Assembly (NCBI GenBank): GCA_027922465.2 | Contig: BQMF02000161.1 | Span: forward strand, 682,001-746,000 | Direction: 5' to 3' | Source: Turritopsis dohrnii | Lineage: Eukaryota; Cnidaria; Hydrozoa; Anthoathecata; Oceaniidae | DNA length: 64,000 nt | Part shown: positions 21,979 through 34,000 of the stretch, one piece after another | Layout of the letters: the number at the start of each line of letters is the position of its first letter | How positions within the stretch are numbered: position 1 is the stretch's first letter | Program-made: the position numbers and the translations under genes | Notes under the pieces: generated by a model | The model's input: only the letters and a program-made list of their open reading frames with translations | Databases searched by the model: none | What the model was told of the DNA's origin: nothing

Positions 21979-24900
21979 CAAAATCAATTACAGAAAACTA
22001 CAGATAGATTTGTTAGCGTCAATTTAAAACTCTTTTCTTTGCCAGTTACTATACAGAAGAACTTATCCTGGCGACCTTAGTATAAATGTTTTTATATTTT
22101 TTCACATGGAACAAAAAAACAAACTTAAAATATCTTGCTTAAAAGCCAAAATCTCCCTTGAATAATTATCGTGATAATAAATCGCTTTGAATCGGAAACT
22201 TCCAATTAGTCTCCTAAAGCTCAAAACATAATAGCGAGAAAAAAAAGTTGTTACGCTAAAACGAAAACCAATCCCAGAGGTAAAGTTTCATAATCCACAA
22301 AAGAGAAAGTTTATTCCGATCAAAGAAATGGCTTAGAAAAGAAAACATGTTTGAACAAAGGTGAGAGGAATGTGTAAAATTAGTGAGACGTAGGAGAGAA
22401 TAGTTGTAGAAAAACATCACGTAAAGAAAGATGCAGATGCTTTGATGGGTTTCAGTTTGTCAACACAGTTATCACTCTGACAGTTTTGTTTGTTGAAGAG
22501 TCTGTCGAGAAATGTATACGAAAGTGAAATTCAAACACTCTTTGTGTTTGTTCCTCGATGAATAAAATTTGCGATCGAAATTTCTTCGTCACTGATTGGC
22601 TTGCTTCTGACTTTTAGAAATGAAAAACAGAGTAGATCGGATAAACTCAATAGAACAAGAAAAGCTTCAAGTGAAGCTGATGGCGTTCGAGACTCAAAAG
22701 AAAAGTTGTGAGAAGAACATTCAAGCTGAACAGCGGACCATAATCAGAAGGTTCTCCAATAAACTTCGACAAATGCAACGATGTGACGAATTACAACGCA
22801 AATCACCGAAGAGCACCACAAGTAATCTGTTTGAAACGTCGAACTTGTATGCCAATCGGAAATCAGATGGTGTAAAGCGGCCACGGTTACTTGTGAGAAG
22901 GCATTCAGAATTCACACCGGACGTACGAGTAACCACAGGACAATCTACGTTGACAGCGGGGAACAAAAATCTTATTTGTGTATCACCACCTATATCAACG
23001 AAAACAACGGACTTACGACAATTGAAATTTCGAGAAAGGGGGTGCACGCAAACGGACGATTTAGTATCCTTGCATTCGCCTTGCAGCACAGGAAACAGAT
23101 GGTACAGCGCTGAAGAAATAAGCGCCAGCGAAAGTGCTGTTCGGCAACCGGTTAATAGAACAAAAAGTGACAGTATCACATTACCGTTGCTAAGAAACAA
23201 ATACTCACGAGGCAAAGAATTTGCAAAGGAAAGCAATAAAAAACGTCAACAAAATAAACACGTCACAGATGACGGAACACACATTGACGTCATCGTGGAT
23301 ATACAGAACTTATCCGTCGAAAGTATGACTGACGACGACAGGTCGGATGAAAAGACCATAAAAGACAATGTTGAGCATCACACCATTCGAAATCAAAACG
23401 TTTCGAACGTCGAACAAATCTCAATCGCGGAGAAAATTGATCATTTTTTCGAAAGCATCGATGATTTGTGCTGGAAGAGTGAAACGGACAACAACACAAC
23501 AAACAAACAAGTCTAGAAATTTAGAACTGTGACGTCATATCAAAAATGAACACACATGCTAATGCTAATGAAGAAAGAAAAATTTGAAAGAAAAACGAAC
23601 ATTTAATTGTTTTATGATTGATCTGTGTTTTTCAACTAATTTTCATCATTTTCTTGATTTATTAATTTTAAGCAAAGTCTCGTTTCATTGTCCATCTTGC
23701 AAAATTCCATTTGTTATACATTTGTAAAAATTCCTACACAACTTGGTAGAGTTGTTCATCAATAAATCCATACTAACACATTAGAAACTTCACAAGCAAC
23801 AATCACTCGAAATAAATCCTGCTGTGTAAAGAAAAAGTTGTTTTGTGTACCCGACGCATCAATTCTATCAACTTTGGGCGATTGCTATCAACTGCGTCGA
23901 TGTAAGGATTTAGATTTAAAATCACCATATTTTCGACGCAGGCACGAGAATTCAACTGAACACATCTGTTGAAGATATCTGAATGTCATTTAACAAACAA
24001 GCTAGTGTATAAAGTTCTGCATACCTATTGTGAACTCCAGACCGCATGCTACCTTGGTTATCTTGTGGTCAGATAACCCTTCAACCAGCTTGGGGATTGA
24101 TTGCTTACGTTCTTGGATTGAATAACCAAGTCGAGGTCCTGCTCTCCCAAATGTGTATAATTCGCCAGAAGCTAAAAATACATCCAGTGAAACAACTTTA
24201 AGACTACGTCATCTACTTTCTACTTGCCAATGTTTTACTTTTCTCGTGCTTATTCAATAGGCGTAACTAAGGTTTTCTTGACTTTGTAATACCTCTACTG
24301 ACACAGTTATATCACAAGCTTTGCCTCGTTTTCAAGCAGAAACGATAATTATGTTTCAACTTTGTAATATTCACTGAAAAACGATCAGTTACTGATGTGT
24401 CAGAGAAAAATTCAATCTTTTGCAAGAAATCCGTCATGAAAACCGGATTTTTTCCGATAACCTAGATAGAGTATATCTTGCTAACCTCGTTTTCATGCCA
24501 TGATTTAATGAAAATTTGCAATACAGTATAGTATTAATTGCATTTTTTTTTTTTTGAAAAACTCACAAACTGCCATGAAACAAAAAAACGCATCGAAATG
24601 AGGTTCTTAACGAGATTAGCGCGAACAGTGTGAACAAGGAACACTCTTTTCAACATTTGTTAATTATGAAAACAATCATGTTCTTACAAGTAACAACAGC
24701 AGAATGCAACTCCTGACAATCGATTGATACAATGCTTTGCTCTTCAAATGCACCGACCTTCAACGGCATATAACGGTCCTGGATATTCTGCATGCCAAGT
24801 TTACCACCTCGACCGGAGCCCCATGCAAATACTTCTCCCGTCGCTAAACAAATAAGTCAAATCTGCTTAAGTATCTAGCGATCCAAGAGAACCACAGCAG

Positions 24901-27314
24901 CACTCAATGTAAGGTTTCGTTAAGAAAAACCAAACTATCAACGGTGACCCAATGGGCAAAATCGTCACTGTGCTGAAGAATATTTTTATTGAAATAGTGT
25001 GTATATTTCTATAAAAATGCACTCCTTCGCAGTGATTCTTCAACAAATCGGCAGGTCTTTTGTAATTCAAAGAAACAATACACAAAAGTATAATCTCAAG
25101 TAACAACCTGCTACAGCAAGCATGTGTTCGCTCCCACACGCCAAGTCACGTACATCACGCCCTAACAACGCCTCAACAACTCGAGGTACCAGTTCTTCTT
25201 CTTCTTCACCATGGCCAAGGGTTCCTTTCGGGCTGGCACCCCATGTGTATATATCACAAGCATCTGAGTAAAGTAAAAATATTAGAAATAAAATATTGGG
25301 AAGAAGAAAAACAGTAAACCAGAAGAGGCTTGTGTGTGTTCAACTGGAGGTACAGACCTTCTTTCACAGATATGATGTCACCAATCAAACCAAACTCCAA
25401 CTGAAGAAAAAAATAAGTGTGCATTCACATATCTCAATTACATTCCTTGGAAAGTCATAAGAATTGAACTGACAAATAGATGAATGACTGCTTATTGGTT
25501 TTGAGAAATAGCACAGTGAAACAGCCAAAGAACTGAGATCACATAAACACTCTCCACACTCAAAGTCTTAATGACATAGACTAAACGGAGATAATCATAA
25601 CGCACTTCTTGAAGTCATGGTAACAATATGTTCGTCTCACAAATCGTTGCCGTTAGACTTCACGGTATAAACCTTGTGTTTGGGTTAGTGAGGCTGAGAG
25701 TTGGCCTCATTTGTTCAAATACTTTTATAAGTGTTTTCACCGTAATGATAACGACGATTCGTCAAATGAACATACTCGCAGTTAAGAAAAACACTTCAGA
25801 TATTTCCTACAAAAGCTTTCATCAAAATGGTTTCTGTTCGCGTAATAAGAATATATTTTTTAAAATTGAATGCAGGGTTACAAAAACAAATCATGCTTAA
25901 TTGGCTTCATGAAATGCACAACTTTAATGGACGCAACAAAATTCTACAAACCGATATCTTGTTCGATTCATTTTGATTGGTTTCCACCATGTTCTTCACA
26001 CCATCCACATCGTCAAAACCATCGATCAGTGCCTGAAATCAACATCATAGTTGACATGAAACTTCAGATAGAAAACACTGTCCTATCCATCAACATTTCT
26101 GGATGACATATTACAAAAAACATTCCATCAAATTGAATTTGAAATACAATCATGCACAGTTGCCAACTACACTGTAATCCAATTTATGCATGAGAAAATA
26201 TTTTAAAGAAGTATAGTTCGACCAACAAAGATGTTGCAAAATTACGTACCTGCAATCCTACTGTCCATACATCATATTCTGTTCTATTCTTACAAACAAT
26301 ATCAAGCGAGCGTTGCAGGTTATTTTGTTTGTGCAGAACAGAAAACGATATGGCCTAGAACATAAAGTCAAGGAAATAACTAATGTTAGTTCGTTACGAA
26401 AAAAAAATTACATGAAAACATTAGGTTACCTGGTATTCTGGTATAGGATTGTCTTCAAAAACTTTAGTTTTTTGACCACATACCAATTCAGATATGTTAC
26501 GAATTAAGACTGAAAAGAAAATGCTGCTGTCAGCACATTTGCTAGAAAGTAATGAAAATTGAATAAAAATAGAAAGGTTAATTTTTAGGTGGAAAAGTGA
26601 GTTAAAAACTTTTTGAATTATAAAATATTTATATTTTTAAAAATTATTTTGTAGATAATTTAGATTATAAATCAGCTGTTTTTTATGCAGACATGTTTAT
26701 ATGGCAAATGGTTTAGTAATGCATTATAAAGATAGGTAAAACTATTATCATTGACAATAATTCTTGGTTTCAATACAAAACCTTTAATTCTGCTATAAGT
26801 ACACCCACGACGACAGCTGTTATCCACAATCATAAAACAACCTAGTCCTTACGAGATTCTGTGGGTAACTTACTTGATGTTTCTGCTTTGTCTTTGTTAG
26901 GCGATTGCCATTGAAGAACTTTCAAATCTAAAGAGTTTCAAAAGATTAGTCATGCTAGTTATAACTATGTTGCCAAACCTGAACCAATCTTAAAGTTTGT
27001 GATTACGGCTTTTAGTGATTGGAATAGAAATACCTGTCAAGCACACACTTCCCCCAACTAAAAAGTTGTACCTTGGGTGAGGTGGAATTTTCTAAAGTGA
27101 GGCCGACCCTAAATTTCAGTAAAAGCAAGATAAATAAAAGGAGATAACTCTTTGAAAAACTTTGTAAATAGAAAGGTTTCATAATATAGAAACTGATTTT
27201 TGTCAACAATATGAAAAAAAGATAAATGGAAAAATATACCTGTCTTCCAGCTTTCAGCATTGTCGCACCTCTGATCATTTGTGATATTTCATAGTGAGGA
27301 CTTTCGCCAGTCAT
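19866..27314 (-). CDS. PH-RCC1-FYVE protein (plant PRAF-like architecture)
   Basis: Seventeen exons, all GT-AG and in phase: 27314-27240, 27108-27072, 26927-26874, 26509-26430, 26354-26250, 26032-25952, 25400-25358, 25263-25108, 24843-24688, 24171-24025, 21932-21768, 21002-20900, 20828-20773, 20697-20533, 20423-20354, 20279-20117 and 20003-19866. The sum is 1794 nt, 597 residues. Residues about 14-135 are a PH domain (FRKFHLTQDLKVLQW..., RSLDIVCKN, EYDVWTVGLQALI). Residues about 158-525 hold seven RCC1 repeats, e.g. YTWGASPKGTLGHG, FAFGENDNGQLGIG and FTWGRGSSGRLGHA, enough for a seven-bladed propeller. Residues 530-592 are a FYVE finger: WVHDQE, eight zinc cysteines (539, 542, 555, 558, 563, 566, 585, 588), RKHHCRKCGG and VRVC. 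FYVE domains usually bind PI3P on endosomes, and some RCC1 propellers regulate small GTPases; the role here is inferred from domains only. The C-terminal BRX domain of plant relatives is absent. A GATT microsatellite abuts the acceptor at 21932. Confidence 0.93.
21945..21977. repeat. (GATT)n microsatellite
   Basis: About eight GATT units in an intron of the PH-RCC1-FYVE gene, within 15 bp of the exon starting (minus strand) at 21932. Length changes here could affect the polypyrimidine/branch region. Confidence 0.9.
22620..23516 (+). CDS. Hypothetical 298-residue protein nested in an intron on the opposite strand
   Basis: A long uninterrupted ORF inside the 2.1-kb intron between exons 24171-24025 and 21932-21768 of the PH-RCC1-FYVE gene. 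It is not recognised. Residues 1-60 are charged and could form a coiled coil (RINSIEQEKLQVKLMAFETQ); the middle is Ser/Thr/Arg-rich and looks disordered; the C-terminus is acidic with a possible helix (IAEKIDHFFESIDDLCW). The sequence just before the ATG (CTTCTGACTTTTAG) fits a splice acceptor, so upstream exons or a 5' UTR intron are possible. AATAAA at 23761 could serve as a polyadenylation signal. Length and balanced composition favour a real gene in this AT-rich setting. Confidence 0.55.
   Translation: MKNRVDRINSIEQEKLQVKLMAFETQKKSCEKNIQAEQRTIIRRFSNKLRQMQRCDELQRKSPKSTTSNLFETSNLYANRKSDGVKRPRLLVRRHSEFTPDVRVTTGQSTLTAGNKNLICVSPPISTKTTDLRQLKFRERGCTQTDDLVSLHSPCSTGNRWYSAEEISASESAVRQPVNRTKSDSITLPLLRNKYSRGKEFAKESNKKRQQNKHVTDDGTHIDVIVDIQNLSVESMTDDDRSDEKTIKDNVEHHTIRNQNVSNVEQISIAEKIDHFFESIDDLCWKSETDNNTTNKQV
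24947..25055. mobile_element. Fold-back MITE, family A, copy 4
   Basis: Starts ACCCAATGGGCAAAATCG, carries the reverse-oriented core GTGTATATTTCTATAAAAATG and ends CAACAAATCGGCAGGT. It lies in an intron of the PH-RCC1-FYVE gene. Confidence 0.75.
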
Positions 27315-28045
27315 ACTGGTTGGCTCACACTGGATACACTGATCTAAACTTTTCAGTTAAAGATATGCTTTTGTGTTTGTTCACTAAAGCAACATTGGAA
27401 TTATTGAAGTTGTGCTATACAATACAGTGTTGAACGCCGATTTGTTTTGATCAGAAAATGGTGAAATGATCCGTAGAACATTTAATTACTAGGTGATATA
27501 ATGGGACAGTGAAAACAAATTTAATATATAAGACTTGACACTGAAATAACATGATCCGTGCATCGGTAACATCATCCCGGTACAGAAATCAAAAGTTTAC
27601 TCTTTTAAATAACAAGATCTTTTTTTCAATATTTCCAGGATTTTATGTACTGTCAAAAATACAAAAATTTAGCATAACATTAATTGGTCGATTCTCCTTA
27701 ATAAAGAAATAAAAATACGATGTAGCGACAAACGTCACACATAAAAAAGAAAAAACAAACAGTTTCATTAATTCTTTAAAAAAATACAAAAGGTGAAAAA
27801 TAGGACAGAATTTTGTTACATTTTCAAAACAGAAATACCCTTCTTCAAATCACGACCCTTTAAGTTATTACCCCAACAAGAAACGCGGACGAAACATGGA
27901 CTAAAATCAAAGTTTCCCGAACTCACTCAAATCCACCCAAATCCTTCTCGGTGACTTTTTAATGAAAAACGTTCAGCGTATTTCCTTGTTCCAACCCAAC
28001 CCTCTACGCAACATATAATAATAATAGACTAGTATAAATTACAAA
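27315..28045. other. Intergenic gap between SNX4 and the PH-RCC1-FYVE gene
   Basis: About 730 bp separate the SNX4 stop codon from the first ATG of the next gene on the same strand. No ORF or repeat is recognised. It must hold the SNX4 3' UTR and the promoter/5' UTR of the downstream gene. Confidence 0.7.
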
Positions 28046-31000
28046 TTACAAGGACAAAAAATGTTCTTTCATGGCTTGCCACTGTTGTAAACCCTAGGTG
28101 AAACAAATACAATTCATTTAATCACATTTCAGGGGACATTGGATTCACACTTTCTTTATATAACAATAAAAGCAGTTAGTAAATTGTAAAAGACACTCAC
28201 CATTTTGTTAGCTTTGAGTTGAGTCTTCACGTAGCTTTCCATAATTTCATTTACATCTCGAACTTTCTGGTTTTTAAATCTATCAAAGTCTTTCAATGAT
28301 TTCTCCATGAACTGACTATAAGGAATTACATATTGTAACTTCTCATGCAAGATAACGGACGAACACAGGTTTTAATCAAATTCCTACTTGACATCATTCT
28401 CTGCCATCTTCATTGTTTGTTCAGCATCATGGACTTGCTCCTCATATAGAATTAATTTCTCTTGTTTAGCATCCAGCGTTTCTTGACCAAACAACATATT
28501 CGAAACGGACTTAATCGAAAACCCGCTACTAGGGACTTCTTCACCGTTCTAAAACAAAACAACAGTTTTTTAAACGATAACCATATTCAGCATGATTTTT
28601 TTTCAAATTTTACAGTTAAGAAAATACTATTTTGATTAACGAATTAAGGGTTACGAGATAAATGCTTTGAATTGAAATTGGAAGAAGCAACCAGTATGTT
28701 AAACACAACAAAACTTAATCAACCTCCAAAGCTGAGATTTCGTTTGCTAACTGATCTCTTTGTTTGCTTTTGTTCGATAATGCCTCTTCGGATCTTTCAA
28801 GGTCATACTGTCGTAAGTATTGTTTGCGTACAATTGCCCTAAATCATAAAGATGTTTGTGTTCAAGTGAATAAAATCAATTGACAAAATGACAAACCAAG
28901 AAAATGGCTATGCTTGAAATAAGAAAAACTTGAATACAAGCAATTAGGGTGCTAGCCAAAATGACATTTTTCACTCTATATCGAAGGTGACGAGCACAGC
29001 AAGTCACCTTGCAGCATGGGAGCCTGGGACTCCTTTGTAGTGACCCAGGATGCAAAGTCAAAAAAAATATAGATGTTATTGGGAAACTGAACGTGATTAG
29101 ACTTTATTAGGAAAATAATGTTCTTTGAGATATAGCTTCAGCAACATAGTCTTACTTGAGTGATTCAGTAAAATACAAGTATTCTTTTAATTGATCAACA
29201 TACGCCACTTCTTCTTCGTTTAAAATGGTTTCAATTTGTGAAGCCAATCTAGCAATAAAAAAAAGTATGAGAGGTTGCTGTTTAGTGGAGACACATTCTG
29301 AAACTCTTGCACTTACTCATCCATCTGATGGCCAGCTTGTTGCAAAACATCACCAATCTCGTCTTCAATACCACTCCATTCACTAAATAGAATTTCATGA
29401 AGGTGGCTGTTTAAAGTTAACGAACTATCATAAGGTCGAGAAAAAACTGTGTCAGCAGTTTTCTTGTGAGATCATGTAATCTCCACAAGAGAACCAATCA
29501 TTTTTTTAACTTTGTTTGAGCGCTTTGTTAATAATAAACAGCTACTCATTCCCAGACCATTTCTGAATTGTTCTATTTCTATTGACATCAGCATAGTGCA
29601 ACCCTCAGCTCTACGTATAATAGTTCATTATCTTTAATATCAGTAATTATAGCTAGAGTTGAGTTTGTTTTCATGGCTATTGTATCAAACAAGACATCCC
29701 AAAATGGTGTTAATAAACCATTTATCATTATTCCTGTGTCATAGAAGGTCACTCACAACCTATAACTCAGTAATTTTCAATGTAAAAAAAGAAAGAAAAT
29801 AATTCCATGACAGCTTTGACCAGGATGAACAGATTTTCAGAATAACGTTGCAAAGCCTTTGAAAAAAGTCACCTTGATCATCAAAGGTTTTTCACATCAA
29901 TACATTCTTTTTGAAAAATCTTTTTTCAAAACACTATGAATGAGCAAACATTTTCTACTTTCTGCTTATCATGCTTATTGTATAACCACTTACCTAAATA
30001 ACTTTCCATAATCTGTATGTTGTTTCAAAATCATACTCTGTCGGTTTGCTATACGCTGCTGAACTTTCAATAACGAGCTGATGTTGGTACTTAGGCTATC
30101 ACTGTAACTTTTGATGTCATCAAATCGCCTGCACATAAAGTATACAGCCAATCAAAATGCAATTCATTATTTTTATAAAGCAGTGGGCCAAATATATTGA
30201 AGCATGGCAAAGACTGTTTACCTGTCGGGCTTTTTTATGCTCATTGATGCACTGATACTTTTGAAGCGTGAATCCGCCTACAATAAAAACTGAAGGGTCA
30301 AATAAAGAATGCAAATGGATATGACAATTTGTTTTTACAAGCTAGAATTTTTCAGCATACATCCTTTCTTTATTGTGGTGTAACTGAAAACATTTAAGGC
30401 CATAGTTATTTGATACTTCGTTCAGCGTAACCCACCCGCATTATGATTTTTTGGACAAACGATGCGTATCAAAATACATTATTTTTACAACTTAAAGCAT
30501 CTTTTAAAAAAACTAAACTAAAATTAAAATAATAAGAGAGGAATCTCGTCACATACTTTACGAATGCTTTAAATATGAAAGATACCTTGCCATAAATATT
30601 GTTTTAAGTCTTATTAATTAGAACTCCTCAGATTTTTAAACCCTGGTTTTGTAAATCTCTCCTCTGTTGTTAGAATGAAATTGTAAATAGATATTCAAAT
30701 CAAATTTGTCGGAACAACGGTAGAGAGATTTACGAAATAGTTATTTTTTCACATATTTTCATTTTAACGAAGCTTTGTAAGATGTTTTTTATGTTTTTAG
30801 TGGATTTTAGCAGATCGGATCACTAAACAATAGGCCACATGAAAATATTACACAATAGCAAGAGAAGTTTTTGTTCCATTTTAATCCGACCAGGAACAAA
30901 AAATAATTTGAAATTTTTCAAATTTTTTTTGATCTGCGAGGCGGATAATTTGTTTCAGCTAATAATGGCTTTCCAAACTAAACATGTGACTTAAAAATCA

Positions 31001-34000
31001 AATAAACAAACACAAGATATGCACAACAATGCACAGATGTTAATATTATTTTAAGAAAACCAGCTCATGGTCATACAATTTCAATTCCTTTATTAACTGG
31101 TGGTATTCTCCTTTCCAACTTCTTTCAGTGAATAGTTTTCTTACCCATGTTTTGTGGTGGCGTTTTTCTTTTCATAGCTTTTGCTGCAGTTGACGTTTCT
31201 TAACTAGCATCAGTGCAATCAATAAAGCCTCATCTTTTCCATCATGTTTTTGTTTTTTTTGCTTCACTTTTTATTTTTTTATTTTTAACACACCACGCAC
31301 ATATAATTGTGATGAAAGTTTGAGTGGAAATAGCAGCCCGGTCCGCGGACAATTATCTGAAGCGGATATTCGCCTTAAGATGCATGTCGTGGCGCGATAC
31401 TTTCTTTTACTTGACTGTCTAGACACATGTTAATATAGCGTGAAGTGAAAAAAAGAAGCAAACACACTTGATGTATTTGGTGTATATAAATAGAGAATGT
31501 CTCGTTAATATTGCGTAATATTTAACAACATTTATAAAAAGGTCTGTTATAAAATACACTTTGTAGTACATTATCGAGAAAAAATGCACATTGTATGTCA
31601 TTATTTCGTTAGCAAAATAATGCATAATGAATAATTTTTGTTAAGTCTGTTATGCTGAACGACTGTTAACCAACTGTTATTGAAACATTGACAATCAAAG
31701 GTTTCAATGACATCAGAGCCCTGTCCCACAGAACTTTTAAACCCAAATTTGTTTGTCATCACATTGCCAATATTGTGGACTCAAAAAGATCAATTATTAT
31801 CACTATTGGTTTTCCAAATATTTTCCCCAAAAACGTTTCGTTTGATTGGACAATTATGGAAAAAAAAACACACGACCAGATAAGATAATGCATTTCAGGC
31901 TTTTCATTAAGACGCGATCGATTGCTCTCGCGCTTGGTAGGGAGCTCGTAAAAAGATGTTGGCGATCAATTAATCGCTCTCGTCAATTACACATTGGGTT
32001 CCATATTTTTTGATTCAAATAAAAAGCATCCCAATGTTTGTTTTTCTCTTCTCTTCTTGGTTACGCAACACAATTGTTTTTGATACCGGGGGAGAAAGAA
32101 AAAAATTTTCGAAAGATATTGTTTTAATTCAATTAATAAAATTCAATGAGTTAGAGATATCTTTTTTATTTCTTTTTGCTTAATACACCTGTTAAAGGAT
32201 CAGATTATGTGATAAACATTTTGTGAAGATACTTAAAAACTTTTCAATTCTTCTTCCGTTGCAAAAACATGTCACAAAAGTAGCCAATGAAAAACATTAT
32301 TTAAAATTGCACTGGGACAATGGTAAGAAGAGAATGAAAAAGAAGAATAAGAAAAAAAGTTATAAATAATTAATTTTTTGTTTAAAATGTTAATAATCAA
32401 ATGTAATGTGGCAATTATTGGCAGCATTTTTAAGATGCGCGCGGGCGACGATAAACAAAGGATTAAGAGGCAGCCTTTTAAAGCTATATTTTTTACTTTT
32501 TCTTTCCTATGTTGCTTCTTCTTTCATTCAAAGAATGTACGGGAGTCTAAAAGCAATGACGTAGTAAAAAATTCTTAATGTTCTTATCGCTTACCATCTT
32601 GAATAAAAAACGGAAACCAGTCTGACTGAAACTAGTGGTATATTACCGAACTTTTCGTCTTCGAGGAATGGGGGTAGTGGCGAAAGGAAAGTCAGTCAGA
32701 ACCCCTAGGATTCTACATTATTAGTGTTCGGAGTGGCTCCGCCTACTTTCCTAGTACAAGCAAATCGGCTGATTCCGTTATGGAAGTAGGTAGAGGAAGT
32801 TTGAAACTTTCTAAGGGTGCCGAACATAATTTTTGTAGTTGTCTGAATGTTTGAAAAGACCTGAGTAATTCTCATTTTTGACGAGTGTTTATAGCAAAAT
32901 TTAAAAATCGCGCGCGTCAAAATTGATTTACGAGAGCGATTTGCCTAAATTTTCACACGCGCATCGCGCGCGATGTCTTATTTACCAGACCTTTTCTTCA
33001 ATCTCGTTGCTTTTTATTCCATGAAAAGCCTGCATTTGTGTAGGGTTTTGTTTTGTAGTTTGTAAAAAGGGATGGGGACAGATGTTGTTCCATCCAAAAT
33101 TAATTTTTGATTAATTAGGACAGTGATTATAACACCAATGTCTTCAGTTAGTTCAATAGAAGTAGGAACAGTTAAATACTTCAATTATGTTATCTCTACT
33201 CACTTCTAGTAAAATGAATAGTAGTGTAATGACATTTTAATACAAGATTCTCTTCTGCTGCTACTGTAATAATGACGGTGGTTGTTAAAGAAGCAAGGAA
33301 AAAGTTGGCTGGCCTATTTGCACATATTAGGCTGGTAGTGCTTTTGTACTTAGTATGAAGAAGGTTAACAGCTCTTCCTTATTCATTATGTGTTCTGTTA
33401 ACATTCTGTTAATATGTGTGAGTGCTTGTTTTGTGAAGTTGTTTTCAATAAGTTCACAAGTGTAAAGTATTCACTGACCAAGTTTTATGTATATTAATTA
33501 AAGGATATGTGATGTCAAGGCCAGTATACTTACCAATAAATCCCCCAATGTTTGTGACCTTCAAATGACTCTGATCTCCAGGCTAACTCATCCCCATATT
33601 AACAGTCCATAGTCAATACTCAAATCTTTTCAAAAAATATCTTATGACCTTAAAGTTTCTTGATTGAAAGAAAAATTGGCCAACACTTACCTTCTGTTGC
33701 CATTGAGTAGAAGCTACACTTTCCTTCCATCCTTCTTCCTAAATCCAAAGACAACAAAATTCTTTGTTATTACAAGAAATTGCTCAAATTAAAGAGGAAC
33801 TAAAGGTTTTGGAAAAATTGCTGTTATACAAATATATTAAATAACTCAGGCAATTTTAACAACATGCTGCTAGAATTTAGCAAAATTAGCAATTACATTT
33901 ATTGCCATGGTTACTTTGACTCAGTTCCTGGTCTCTATTTGCTGTTGCTGACAAATCTATAAATGAACATCCAACACTGTTAGTGTGATGAATTCTGCTT

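Noticed and set aside
22721..23236. 171-codon minus-strand ORF
   Set aside because: Antisense shadow of the nested 298-codon ORF.
27065..27110. Apparent frameshift in the PH domain
   Set aside because: It disappears if the donor at 27071-27070 (CAAG|GTAC) is used; the 37-nt exon then joins the next one in phase to give FRKFHLTQDLKVLQW.
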